Origin: Deltaproteobacteria bacterium
Lineage (GTDB): Bacteria; Desulfobacterota; Binatia; Bin18
Assembly (NCBI GenBank): GCA_016874775.1
Contig: VGTJ01000009.1
Location: 1 to 60,185 of the forward strand
Reading direction: 5' to 3'
DNA: 60,185 nt
Shown here: in pieces, positions 18,448 through 26,461 of the stretch
Position numbering within the stretch: position 1 is the stretch's first letter
Layout: every line of letters begins with the position of its first letter
Position numbers and translations under genes: made by a program
Notes under the pieces: generated by a model
The model's input: the letters and a program-made list of their open reading frames with translations, nothing else
Database searches by the model: none
Told to the model about the DNA's origin: nothing

Positions 18448-18592
18448 CCCTCCAAAATTTTTAATTCTTAATTGTCAGGTCTCATAACATCGCGCACTAA
18501 GAATTCGTCGAATTTCTTGGATTTTTGCACAAAAATGAGTACGCGATGTCATGAGACTCGACACTTAATTTTTAATTTTTCATTCACACGAC
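18448..18592. repeat. AATTTTT/AATTCTT heptamer tract split by a MITE
   Basis: On both sides of the MITE at 18473-18563 lie units of an AATTCTT/AATTTTT heptamer. Removing the MITE and one CTTAAT copy restores AATTCTT, AATTTTT, AATTTTT, CATTCAC in unbroken register. The MITE therefore entered an existing tract. The tract runs to the start of the adaptor gene. Confidence 0.75.
18473..18563. mobile_element. 91-bp MITE, copy 1
   Basis: Non-coding element with 22-bp terminal inverted repeats that match at 19 positions (left end TGTCAGGTCTCAT, right end ATGAGACTCGACA). It is flanked by a perfect 6-bp direct repeat, CTTAAT at 18467-18472 and 18564-18569. All 91 bases are identical to the copy at 28427-28517. 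It has no coding capacity and must have been mobilised by a transposase elsewhere. Confidence 0.93.
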
Positions 18593-19792
18593 ATGGAACC
18601 TCCTCGCACTGAGACAGACCTGCACAGCCTGCGCATCGACCCGTCAGCGCGACAGACTCGTTCGCGCGCGTGGGTGTGGTGGCTCGTGTTTGTTCCCCTC
18701 CTTGCTGGAACAATCGGCGGTGCCGCAGTGTGGTTGTATCGCATGACGCTCGGGCAGCCACCAGCAGTGCAAGTTGTCTACGCCCAACTTATTGGCGCTA
18801 CGACTCCGGTCTCTGGTCCGGTGCTCTCGGGGGCTGGATATATTGTGACGGGTGATCGCTATATCTCAATCGGCGTACGTGTTCCGGGTCGCATCGACGC
18901 GTATGAAGTGCAGGAAGGCGATGTCGTACGCAAAGGACAAGTTCTCGTCCGTCTTGATCATCGCGACTACCAAGCGGCGTTACGGAGAGCAACGGCAAAT
19001 TTAGAGTTAGCTCAGGCGAATCTCACGCTCAAACACAAGCAGGCGCAACGGATGAAAGACCTGCACGAGCGTGGCCTCATCGCCACGCAACAATTGGATG
19101 TCGCAGAGAACGAACGTGCGGTAGCACACGCGACCGTTCGCCAAAATGAGGCTGAGGTCACATCAGCACGGGTGAACCTCGACTACACGAAGCTGATTGC
19201 TCCGATGAATGGGGTCGTGCTCGCGAAGCTCAAGGAGGTCGGAGAAATCGCCGTTCCAGGAGGGTTTGCCGGAGCGGGAGATCTCATCCGTATCGCCAAC
19301 CTGAATGACTTACGCGGCGAAGTAGATATTAACGAGGTCGATTTCCGCCACGTGCGCATGGGGCAAAAGACTGACATTATACCTGATGCCTATCCTGACC
19401 GAAAATATCCTGCACAGGTTGTGAAAATCTATCCACAAGCGAATCGTCAAAAAGGCACGCTCAAGGTCGAAGTGAAGCTGACGAAAGCGGACGAGTATCT
19501 GCGTCCCGACATGTCAATTCGCATCAACTTTCTCGCCGAACCGATGAAGAATAATGGGAGTGCACCGCGAGTCGTGATTCCCAAGAACGCGATCCGTGGT
19601 AGTGGCGAGCAAACCTTCGTCTGGCTGGTCCGCAACCAACAGATAGTGAAAGTGTCTGTACGTGTCGGAGAAGCTTTTGGGGATACGCTGCAGATTCAAA
19701 ACGGTCTCGATGGTGGAGAAGCACTAGTGCTCTCAGGTCCGGGTGACTTGCGTGACGGCATGCCTGTGAAAGTGACAGAAAAGCCGTTATAA
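18593..19792 (+). CDS. Periplasmic adaptor of an ABC exporter (HlyD/MacA family)
   Basis: 399 residues: cytoplasmic start, one membrane anchor (about 26-47, VWWLVFVPLLAGTIGGAAVW), a biotinyl-lipoyl-like half (VPGRIDAYEVQEGDVVRKGQ, about 98-120), a helical hairpin (about 130-190, KHKQAQRMKDLHERGLI), the second lipoyl half (YTKLIAPMNGVVLAKLKEVG), and a beta-barrel with membrane-proximal domain. It bridges the inner-membrane permeases to an outer-membrane channel, which is not encoded here. It is the last gene of the exporter operon. The 214-base gap before it holds repeats and the MITE, so its expression may be uncoupled from the upstream genes. Confidence 0.88.
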   Translation: MEPPRTETDLHSLRIDPSARQTRSRAWVWWLVFVPLLAGTIGGAAVWLYRMTLGQPPAVQVVYAQLIGATTPVSGPVLSGAGYIVTGDRYISIGVRVPGRIDAYEVQEGDVVRKGQVLVRLDHRDYQAALRRATANLELAQANLTLKHKQAQRMKDLHERGLIATQQLDVAENERAVAHATVRQNEAEVTSARVNLDYTKLIAPMNGVVLAKLKEVGEIAVPGGFAGAGDLIRIANLNDLRGEVDINEVDFRHVRMGQKTDIIPDAYPDRKYPAQVVKIYPQANRQKGTLKVEVKLTKADEYLRPDMSIRINFLAEPMKNNGSAPRVVIPKNAIRGSGEQTFVWLVRNQQIVKVSVRVGEAFGDTLQIQNGLDGGEALVLSGPGDLRDGMPVKVTEKPL

Positions 19793-19799
19793 GTCCCTG

Positions 19800-20345
19800 T
19801 CACTTCAGTTTTGTTGTCGTCGCTGTTTCCAAATCCAACACTGCCAGCAAGCGGCCATAGCCAATGAACAACCCCGTCATCATGCCAAGTTCGATAATCT
19901 CAGCCTGGCTAAATTCCTGTCGTAAATCCTGGAAGAAGGTGTCATCAATTGACTGATGGTTCAGAGCCATCCGTTCAGCAAAACGGAGCGCGAGCTTCTC
20001 ACGCGAGGAAAACTCAGGGTGATTTTCATAATCACACAACGCCGCAACCAACATGTCAGTTACTCCATCCTGCACAGCCTGTGCAGTGCGCGAGCGTTGT
20101 CAGGTGCGGCACGCGTTCAACTCGGCAATTTTGAGGCGGATCAATTCCTTGAGGCGACTGTCGAGCAACCCATGAAGACGCGTCGGAATATAGAAACGAT
20201 AAAAGGCATTGCTCAATGCAGGATTCTGGCCCATCGCCTGGAAGACGGCAGGGTTAAAGTCCGGACAGGCCCGTTCAAACGCTTCCAACGTTGTCCGCAA
20301 TTCAGCATCGAGTTGCTCACGCGGAACTAAGCCTAAGCGGCTCAT
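19800..20345 (-). CDS. AhpD/carboxymuconolactone decarboxylase-like candidate selenoprotein (in-frame UGA)
   Basis: A single frame of 182 codons from ATG 20345 (AGGAGA six bases upstream), broken only by TGA at 20100-20102, codon 82. The residues around it read LKIAELNACRT-U-QRSRTAQAVQDGVTD. The UGA therefore sits exactly at the second cysteine of the family's CxxC redox motif (CxxCxxxR), and both halves are well conserved. A hairpin suited to SelB starts 13 bases after the UGA. Read through, the protein is 181 residues, normal for AhpD-like peroxidase-fold proteins. The alternative is a nonsense mutation or a base error (TGC or TGT to TGA). It lies downstream of P450 and ferredoxin genes on the same strand. 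Its true stop is also TGA. Confidence 0.75.
20070..20102 (-). promoter_or_regulatory. Candidate bacterial SECIS with its UGA codon
   Basis: On the mRNA strand, UGA (20100-20102) is followed after 13 bases by CTGCACA-GGC-TGTGCAG (20086 down to 20070). This is a perfect 7-bp stem with a GGC loop whose first G is 21 bases past the UGA. Known bacterial SECIS elements use a short stem, a G at the start of the apical loop and a spacing of roughly 16-37 bases; this fits. No selA, selB, selC or selD is in the window. Confidence 0.65.
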
Positions 20346-20370
20346 AGAGGGGTCTCCTGTTTGACTACGT

Positions 20371-20497
20371 CAGCGTTCAGCCCTCAGCTTTGTTAGAGAA
20401 TTGTCCAGTTTTACTCTCGTGGCTGACGGCTTACTACTGGTCGCTGATTGCTTCTCCTGTTGACTGAGAGTTGGCCGCTGAAAGCTGAATGCTCCTG
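20371..20497. repeat. Heptamer tract, GCTGAAA/CAGCTTT family
   Basis: CAGCGTT, CAGCCCT, CAGCTTT (20371-20391) are followed by the opposite-sense units GCTGACG, GCTTACT, ACTGGTC, GCTGATT, GCTTCTC from 20422, and GCTGAAA, GCTGAAT, GCTCCTG from 20477. The two senses could pair. The tract fills the gap between the ferredoxin and the AhpD-like gene. Confidence 0.7.
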
Positions 20498-20719
20498 CTA
20501 CGGAAACAGTGACTCACCAGTCTCGGCATCTTCAATCATAATCGCGCTGACCGGACAACTCTCTGCCGCTTCGAGAATCTTTTCCTCTGTGTCACCTTGT
20601 GAATTGACCACCGAGGATTTCCCCTCACCGTCAAGAGCAAACGTTGCCCGTGCGATGTTGATGCACATGGTCGAGCCCACACACTTGTTGTGATCCACTA
20701 CAATACGCAGACGGCGCAT
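20498..20719 (-). CDS. P450-type [3Fe-4S]/[4Fe-4S] ferredoxin
   Basis: 73 residues from ATG 20719, five bases after GAGG; a GTG at 20725 is a weaker start. Small single-cluster ferredoxin with CVGSTMC near residues 13-19 and CP near 56 (SCPVSAI). This is the pattern of actinobacterial-type ferredoxins that donate electrons to class I P450s and often lack the fourth cysteine ligand. It follows the P450 by 13 bases, so the two are surely co-transcribed. A ferredoxin reductase is not present locally. Confidence 0.9.
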   Translation of the reverse strand: MRRLRIVVDHNKCVGSTMCINIARATFALDGEGKSSVVNSQGDTEEKILEAAESCPVSAIMIEDAETGESLFP

Positions 20720-20732
20720 AGACACCTCAGCA

Positions 20733-21941
20733 TCAGGAAAACGCGACCGGTAGCGTTTTTAGCGCGCGACTGACGATCGTCGGGTGCCATTCAAGCGTGT
20801 CGGTGGCGAGTCGTAGTTTTGGTAACCGCCGGAGAATCGTATTGACGGTGATAGCGGTTTCAATACGCGCGAGCGGGGCACCTAAACAGAAGTGAATGCC
20901 ATAGCCGAAGGCAACATGCGGATTGGGCTGACGAGCAACATCTAAACTATCAGGATCAGGAAACCGCTCAGGGTCATGGTTGGCCGCCGACTGGAACAGC
21001 AGTAATCGCTGGCCTTTCTTGATCTGTTTGCCGCGTAGCTCAAAGTCTTCGAGCGCAAGCCGGACCATCGATTTTGACGGACCATCGTAGCGGAGAAACT
21101 CTTCCACTGCCGTGGAGATGAGATCTGGATTCTCGGTCAGCTTTTGCTTTTGTGCGGGGTTCTTCAATAACGCATGCACACTACTAGAAATCAAATTGGT
21201 CGTGGTCTCATGCCCACCAAACAAGACGAGGGAACAGGTACTCACGATTTCATCATCGGTCAGTGCATCATCTTGCTCCTGCGCCGCAATCAAGGCGCTA
21301 ATCAGATCATCTTGTGGTTGCTGTCGACGTTCAGCGATCACCGCCTTGAGGTACTTCGCCATTTCCACCATCGCGAGCTGGGCTCGTTGACGACGATCCG
21401 GTACGCCAATCGCGCCAAAAATGAAAAGGGTAATCTCATCCGACCATTTCTTAATATTTTCGTGGTCTCTGGCCGGAACTCCAAGCAACTCAGCAATCAC
21501 CGTCACCGGTAACAGATACGCAAAGTCATGGATCAATTCCATTTGGCCAGCAGGGATGACGCGATCCAACAGCTCATCAACAACTGCCTGAATCCGCGGA
21601 CGCAACCCTTCCACACGACGTGGGGTGAACGCCTTGTTCACCAACATCCGCAGGCGCGTATGTTGGGGGGGATCAGTAAACACCATCCACTTGGAAAAGA
21701 TTTGATAGCTCGGTTGCAGTTCCTGCGCCTCCGCCTTCTTTAAGCCAGCCATAAACGGCGACATGCGATCAGCAGATAGACGGCGATCTTGGAAAGAGGC
21801 TTGGACATCATCATAGCGCGTGAGAATCCACCCTCCCCACTGCGGGTTCCAATGGACGGGATCTTCAGCACGGAGTTGATGAAAGTACGGATATGGGTCG
21901 GCAATCACGTCAGGAGCTGACAGGTTGTCATGAATTGGCAT
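20733..21941 (-). CDS. Cytochrome P450 monooxygenase
   Basis: 402 residues from ATG 21941 (MPIHDNLSAPD), seven bases after AGGAGAC; an upstream in-frame start would add 26 unlikely residues. Soluble bacterial class I P450 with the I-helix oxygen motif LFGGHETTT, the K-helix EEFLRYD, and the haem loop FGYGIHFCLG with the thiolate cysteine near residue 352. DPPQHTRLR in the C helix is typical. Substrate is unknown; it may be hydrophobic or aromatic given the benzoate genes nearby. It heads a leftward unit with ferredoxin and then the AhpD-like candidate selenoprotein. Confidence 0.93.
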   Translation of the reverse strand: MPIHDNLSAPDVIADPYPYFHQLRAEDPVHWNPQWGGWILTRYDDVQASFQDRRLSADRMSPFMAGLKKAEAQELQPSYQIFSKWMVFTDPPQHTRLRMLVNKAFTPRRVEGLRPRIQAVVDELLDRVIPAGQMELIHDFAYLLPVTVIAELLGVPARDHENIKKWSDEITLFIFGAIGVPDRRQRAQLAMVEMAKYLKAVIAERRQQPQDDLISALIAAQEQDDALTDDEIVSTCSLVLFGGHETTTNLISSSVHALLKNPAQKQKLTENPDLISTAVEEFLRYDGPSKSMVRLALEDFELRGKQIKKGQRLLLFQSAANHDPERFPDPDSLDVARQPNPHVAFGYGIHFCLGAPLARIETAITVNTILRRLPKLRLATDTLEWHPTIVSRALKTLPVAFS

Positions 21942-22064
21942 CGAGTTCGTCTCCTCTTTTGTATATCTCCCGCAGTGTACATACCTTGTTCTAACGAGGA
22001 AACTCCGGTCCGAGAGCAAGACTGGCCTCCATCAGATACAACGAGTACTGCGAGATGAGAGTGG

Positions 22065-22805
22065 CTACCGCTTTTCCGGTGCAGGTTGTGACTTGGTTCC
22101 AGCTTTGAGGTTGGTCAGACGTTCGCGTACTTCGTCAACATTCGCCCCCAGCGGGACAACATCGAGAAACCGCTCATAGGAGACAATGGCACCCTGAATA
22201 TCACCTTTCGTTTCGAGCGCCTCAGCCAGGTTCACATGGGCCGGTGGATATTTGGGATCGAGACGGGCAGCCTCACGCCACTCGGCAATCGCGCCGTCCA
22301 CGTCCCCTTTGCGCACTAACACGTACCCAAGATTATTGCGCAACGGCGCGGACCGCGGCACTAAGGCAAGCGCAGCATGGTAAGCAGCCAATGCGCCATC
22401 AAGATCTCCTTGCTCTTGTAAGGCATCACCGAGATCAGCATGTGCACTGCCATTCTTCGGGTCGAGACGGACGGCTTCCCGCAGCAGAGGAACCGCTTCA
22501 GCAACTTTTCCTCTGCCACGTAAGGCCATCCCTAAGTCGAGATGCGCACGCGCAAGGCTCGGATCAAGCCGGATCGCCTCGCGCCATTGCTCGATCGCTT
22601 TGTCATACTCTTTGTGACCATAAAGTTCCTCTGCTGTCACCATCGCGGCGCGCGCTTGAATCTTTTTCTGGGCTTCATCAGAGATCACTTGCGCGAAAGC
22701 CATCCTATCCCATTCCTCAATAAGAACGCCTGCTGAAGCCACAAAATTCATGAGGATGGTAGCAACCAGGACTCTCCATATCCCTACGTTCTTACGACTT
22801 TTCAT
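22065..22805 (-). CDS. Exported TPR-repeat protein
   Basis: 246 residues with an amino-terminal hydrophobic segment (about 12-30, VLVATILMNFVASAGVLI), then five consecutive 34-residue tetratricopeptide repeats (about 55-225). Their A/L/G/Y spacing is clear: AIEQWREAIRLDPSLARAHL, AVPLLREAVRLDPKNGSAHA, and so on. A protein-interaction scaffold anchored in or exported across the inner membrane; partner unknown. It lies between the P450 unit and the benzoate-CoA ligase, all on the minus strand. Confidence 0.8.
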   Translation of the reverse strand: MKSRKNVGIWRVLVATILMNFVASAGVLIEEWDRMAFAQVISDEAQKKIQARAAMVTAEELYGHKEYDKAIEQWREAIRLDPSLARAHLDLGMALRGRGKVAEAVPLLREAVRLDPKNGSAHADLGDALQEQGDLDGALAAYHAALALVPRSAPLRNNLGYVLVRKGDVDGAIAEWREAARLDPKYPPAHVNLAEALETKGDIQGAIVSYERFLDVVPLGANVDEVRERLTNLKAGTKSQPAPEKR

Positions 22806-22826
22806 AACATCCTGATCTCACGACGC

Positions 22827-24389
22827 TTACGTCGTCCGTAACTTATACCGTTGAATCTTTCCGGTCGCCGTTTTCGGCAACTCAGCAACAAACTCCACCC
22901 AGCGCGGGTACTTGTGTGGTAGGGTACGCTCGCGCACGAAGACTTGTAACTCTTGCGCCAGTGCGAGAGAAGCAGTCTGCCCGTGTTTCAGCACCACAAA
23001 CGCTTTCGGTTTCACCAACTTATGCTCATCTTCCCAGCCGACGACTGCGGCTTCGAGCACTGCTGGATGTTGAAATAATAGCCCTTCAACTTCTGCAGGC
23101 GAGACCCACTGCCCTGACACCTTAAGCATGTCGTCGGAACGACCGCAATACCAATAGACTCCCTCGGTATCACAGTAGTATTTGTCGCCGGTGCGAATCC
23201 ATTCGCCTTGCAGTGCCCGACGCGTCGCTTCCAATTTGTGCCAATAACCAGAAGTGATACTCCCGCCTTTGACCAAAAGGTCACCGATCTCACCTTGTGA
23301 GATATCTGCCCCCTGATCATCAGTGACGCGCAGTTCATAGCCAGGGACCGGCGTTCCTGAGCTGCCAGGTCGAACGAGCCCGGCACGATTGGACAGAAAG
23401 ATATGCAGAATCTCCGTCGAACCAATGCCATCGAGGATTTCTACCCCAAAGCGCTCGCGCCAACGCAAGAAGAGCTCGCTCGGTAGCGGCTCGCCTGCAG
23501 AGAGACATAGCCGCAGACTGGAAAGGTCATATTGTTTCTCACTCTCTGAGGCCTGCAGCATCGCCGCATATAACGTCGGGACCCCAAAGAAAAGCGTCGG
23601 TCGATACCGACTCAGAGCGGCAAATACACTATCAGGCGTTGGACGTTCAGGCACCAATACTGCAGTTGCTCCCGCATACAGGGCAAAATACATTCCCCCA
23701 CCAAGCCCATAGGCAAAGAAAAGGCGCGGCGCAGCGAACGTCACATCATCTGAAGTGATAGCAAGCACCTCACTCCCATACGTCTCGCAACAGAACACCA
23801 AGTCGCGATGTTGGTGGACAACTCCCTTCGGCATCCCTGTTGAGCCAGAGCTATAGAGCCACAACGCTGGGTCATCCCGATGAGTGAATTCTGCTGCAAG
23901 TGACGGAGACTCGCGACTCATCAGCTCAGCAAACGAGAGTGCTCCCTCAGCGGCACCAATGACCACACGATGTCGGAGCCACCGCGATTGGGCTGCAACT
24001 GGAGCGACACTAGGCCACACCTCCCCAGAGGCAAGTACGACAGAGGCACGACTATCGTCGAGCATATAGGCGTACTCATCGCCACGCATGAACGTATTAA
24101 CTGGCACCGGAACCGCACCAATCTTGATCGCCCCCCAGAAGGCATAGACAAATTCTGGTGAGTCCAACACCACCAATAAGATGCGTTCCTCAGGCCGCAC
24201 GCCGAGTCGACGCAGTGCATTCCCTGCGCGATTGACGTTCTCCGCTAGCTGCGCGTAGGTAATTTTCTGTTCACCCGTCCACAGCGCCACGTGGTCGCCG
24301 CGACCTGCGCTGAGATGTCGATCGACGAACGCTGTCGTCGCGTTGAATGACTCCGGAATGTCTGGAATAGGCACCCTACCCTCCTGCAC
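22827..24389 (-). CDS. Benzoate-CoA ligase family protein
   Basis: Acyl-adenylate enzyme of 520 residues that activates benzoate (or a substituted benzoate) to its CoA thioester. The adenylate motif YSSGSTGMPKGVVH lies at about 174-187. GIGSTEILHIF, WIRTGDKYY and the closing lysine in PKTATGKIQRYKL are all intact. The order of motifs and the FFAYGLGGGMYF segment are typical of BclA/BadA-type ligases. It is divergent from boxC and boxB and supplies their benzoyl-CoA substrate. The 237-base divergent region probably holds both promoters. Confidence 0.88.
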   Translation of the reverse strand: MQEGRVPIPDIPESFNATTAFVDRHLSAGRGDHVALWTGEQKITYAQLAENVNRAGNALRRLGVRPEERILLVVLDSPEFVYAFWGAIKIGAVPVPVNTFMRGDEYAYMLDDSRASVVLASGEVWPSVAPVAAQSRWLRHRVVIGAAEGALSFAELMSRESPSLAAEFTHRDDPALWLYSSGSTGMPKGVVHQHRDLVFCCETYGSEVLAITSDDVTFAAPRLFFAYGLGGGMYFALYAGATAVLVPERPTPDSVFAALSRYRPTLFFGVPTLYAAMLQASESEKQYDLSSLRLCLSAGEPLPSELFLRWRERFGVEILDGIGSTEILHIFLSNRAGLVRPGSSGTPVPGYELRVTDDQGADISQGEIGDLLVKGGSITSGYWHKLEATRRALQGEWIRTGDKYYCDTEGVYWYCGRSDDMLKVSGQWVSPAEVEGLLFQHPAVLEAAVVGWEDEHKLVKPKAFVVLKHGQTASLALAQELQVFVRERTLPHKYPRWVEFVAELPKTATGKIQRYKLRTT

Positions 24390-24521
24390 AGTTTCTCTCC
24401 ATGAGCTTCAGCCCCTCCTTCTTTAGACAAGCAACAGCCAAATCACAACTATGCCCGACGATGCTACTGGCAGAATATGCCGGTGAGAAATATAATTCCC
24501 CGTAGTTATGCCTGACGCGGG

Positions 24522-24608
24522 ACGTAAAGCGTAAAACGTAAATATGTAAAACGTAAAAGGACGGGAGAAACAGAGCTTTTGTTGCCCTTTACGTTTTACG
24601 CTTTACGT
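24522..24608. repeat. CGTAAAA heptamer tract with 21-bp inverted arms upstream of boxC
   Basis: Left arm 24522-24542 (A, then CGTAAAG, CGTAAAA, CGTAAA) and right arm 24588-24608 (TTTACGT, TTTACGC, TTTACGT) are perfect 21-base inverted repeats made of heptamers. In RNA they form a long hairpin ending 6 bases before the boxC Shine-Dalgarno, so they may affect boxC expression. Confidence 0.85.
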
Positions 24609-24626
24609 AACAACAGGAGAAACCGC

Positions 24627-26312
24627 ATGGGAACTGCAGCACAGGAAGTACCGGTGGAGTCGTCCCCACCGTTTGTCGATTATCAAACTCATCCGGAGCG
24701 CTATCGGCATTGGCGACTGAGCTTTGACGGCCTGATCGCAACCTTAACGATGGACGTTCAAGAGGACGCCGGACTTCGACCAGGATACACGCTCAAGTTG
24801 AATTCCTATGATCTCGGCGTGGATATCGAACTGCATGACGCTTTGCAGCGCATTCGCTTTGAACATCCAGAAGTACGGACGGTTATCCTCACCAGCGCGC
24901 GAGATCGCATCTTCTGTTCGGGTGCCAACATCTTCATGCTCGGCCAATCCTCTCATGCGTGGAAAGTCAACTTCTGTAAATTTACCAACGAGACCCGCAA
25001 CGGAGTCGAGGATGCAAGTCGTCATTCAGGCCTCAAATTTCTCGCCGCATGTAATGGGACAACCTCTGGTGGTGGGTATGAGTTGGCGCTCGCTTGCGAT
25101 GAGATTTTGCTGGTCGATGACCGTTCGTCAGCCGTGAGCCTACCGGAAGTTCCGATACTGGGTGTCCTTCCTGGTACTGGCGGATTGACTCGTCTGATTG
25201 ACAAACGCAAAGTACGCCATGATCATGCCGATATTTTTTGCACGACCTCAGAAGGTATTCGTGGTCAACGCGCCAAAGAGTGGCGCTTAATCGACCATCT
25301 TGCCAAGCCCGCACAGTTTGTTGATTCGGCAAAAAAACGAGCACTTGAACTGGCAGCGTTCAGTGACCGCCCGAGCGAGGCGCAAGGCGTGGCACTTTCC
25401 CCCCTGTCACGCACGATCGACTCACAAGGGCTACACTATGAATATGTTGACGTGCAGATCGATCGTAACAGCCGACGAGCGATGATCACTGTCAGTGCAC
25501 CACGCGAGCAACAACCAACCGAGCTAGCCGCTATTCTGGTACAAGGGGCAACCTGGTGGCCGTTACAGATGGCACGAGAACTGGACGATGCGATCCTCAT
25601 GCTGCGGACGAATGAATTAGAAATTGGGACCTGGCTCCTGAAAACGCAAGGAGATGCTGAACACGCTCTGGCAGTTGATGCGACGCTTGACCAACATCGA
25701 GCGCATTGGTTCGTTCGCGAAGTGATTGGCATGCTGCGACGCACGTTAGCTCGACTCGAGGTCTCGTCACGCACATTGTTCGCTTTGGTTGAGCCAGGTT
25801 CTTGCTTCGCGGGTACGTTACTAGAACTCGCCCTGGTAGCCGATCGTATTTACATGCTGAATAGCGAAGAAGAAGGTTCGGCTACGCATCTTCATCTTTC
25901 ACCACTAAACTTTGGCACCTATCCAATGGTGACACATCAGTCGCGCTTAGAGCGCCGCTTCAGCTACGATGCCGTTGTGCTCGACCAGGCTCGTGCTGCA
26001 ATTGGTCACCCGCTTGATCCAACAGAAGCCTCAGAACTTGGCTTAGTCACAGCGGCACCCGATGAACTCGATTGGGATGACGAGATTCGTATTGCGCTCG
26101 AAGAACGTGCCAGCCTTTCGCCGGATGCCCTTACTGGTATGGAAGCCAACCTACGCTTCGGCGGAGCAGAGACCATGGAGTCGCGTATCTTTGGTCGCCT
26201 TTCGGCTTGGCAGAACTGGATCTTCCTTCGCCCCAATGCCGTCGGCGAGTTGGGTGCATTGAAAGTGTATGGGACTGGGAATAAGGCAAAGTTTAGTTGG
26301 GAACGTGTTTAA
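24627..26312 (+). CDS. boxC: Benzoyl-CoA-dihydrodiol lyase (2,3-epoxybenzoyl-CoA hydrolase)
   Basis: 561 residues from ATG 24627, chosen for AGGAGA seven bases upstream. BoxC opens the ring of 2,3-epoxy-2,3-dihydrobenzoyl-CoA, releasing formate and 3,4-dehydroadipyl-CoA semialdehyde in the aerobic hybrid benzoate pathway. Two crotonase-like halves are visible: SARDRIFCSGANIFML and NGTTSGGGYELALACDE in the first, ending with AVSLPEVPILGVLPGTGGLTRL. Length fits the family (about 550). It is followed by boxB 149 bases later. Confidence 0.93.
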   Translation: MGTAAQEVPVESSPPFVDYQTHPERYRHWRLSFDGLIATLTMDVQEDAGLRPGYTLKLNSYDLGVDIELHDALQRIRFEHPEVRTVILTSARDRIFCSGANIFMLGQSSHAWKVNFCKFTNETRNGVEDASRHSGLKFLAACNGTTSGGGYELALACDEILLVDDRSSAVSLPEVPILGVLPGTGGLTRLIDKRKVRHDHADIFCTTSEGIRGQRAKEWRLIDHLAKPAQFVDSAKKRALELAAFSDRPSEAQGVALSPLSRTIDSQGLHYEYVDVQIDRNSRRAMITVSAPREQQPTELAAILVQGATWWPLQMARELDDAILMLRTNELEIGTWLLKTQGDAEHALAVDATLDQHRAHWFVREVIGMLRRTLARLEVSSRTLFALVEPGSCFAGTLLELALVADRIYMLNSEEEGSATHLHLSPLNFGTYPMVTHQSRLERRFSYDAVVLDQARAAIGHPLDPTEASELGLVTAAPDELDWDDEIRIALEERASLSPDALTGMEANLRFGGAETMESRIFGRLSAWQNWIFLRPNAVGELGALKVYGTGNKAKFSWERV

Positions 26313-26315
26313 AGC

Positions 26316-26450
26316 AGTCCAGAGTCCAAGGAAGTCCAGGGTCCAGGGTCTAGAAAAGTTCAGAGTCGCAAATCGTTCGAAGTTCGGAGTCCGAGAAAGT
26401 GCAATGTCTTTTTCTACTGACGACTGAATACTGACCACGGAAAACTGTTT
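26316..26450. repeat. Heptamer tracts between boxC and boxB (AGTCCAG and ACTGAAT families)
   Basis: AGTCCAG, AGTCCAA, then AGTCCAG, GGTCCAG, GGTCTAG (26316-26353) follow the boxC stop. ACTGACG, ACTGAAT, ACTGACC, ACGGAAA, ACTGTTT in perfect register (26416-26450) precede the boxB Shine-Dalgarno. These are two unrelated heptamer families in one gap. Confidence 0.8.
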
Positions 26451-26461
26451 AGGAGCTTACC

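Noticed and set aside
19800-20345. Two separate small proteins (81 and 91 residues)
   Set aside because: They are in the same frame, separated only by a TGA at a conserved redox position and part of one known domain.
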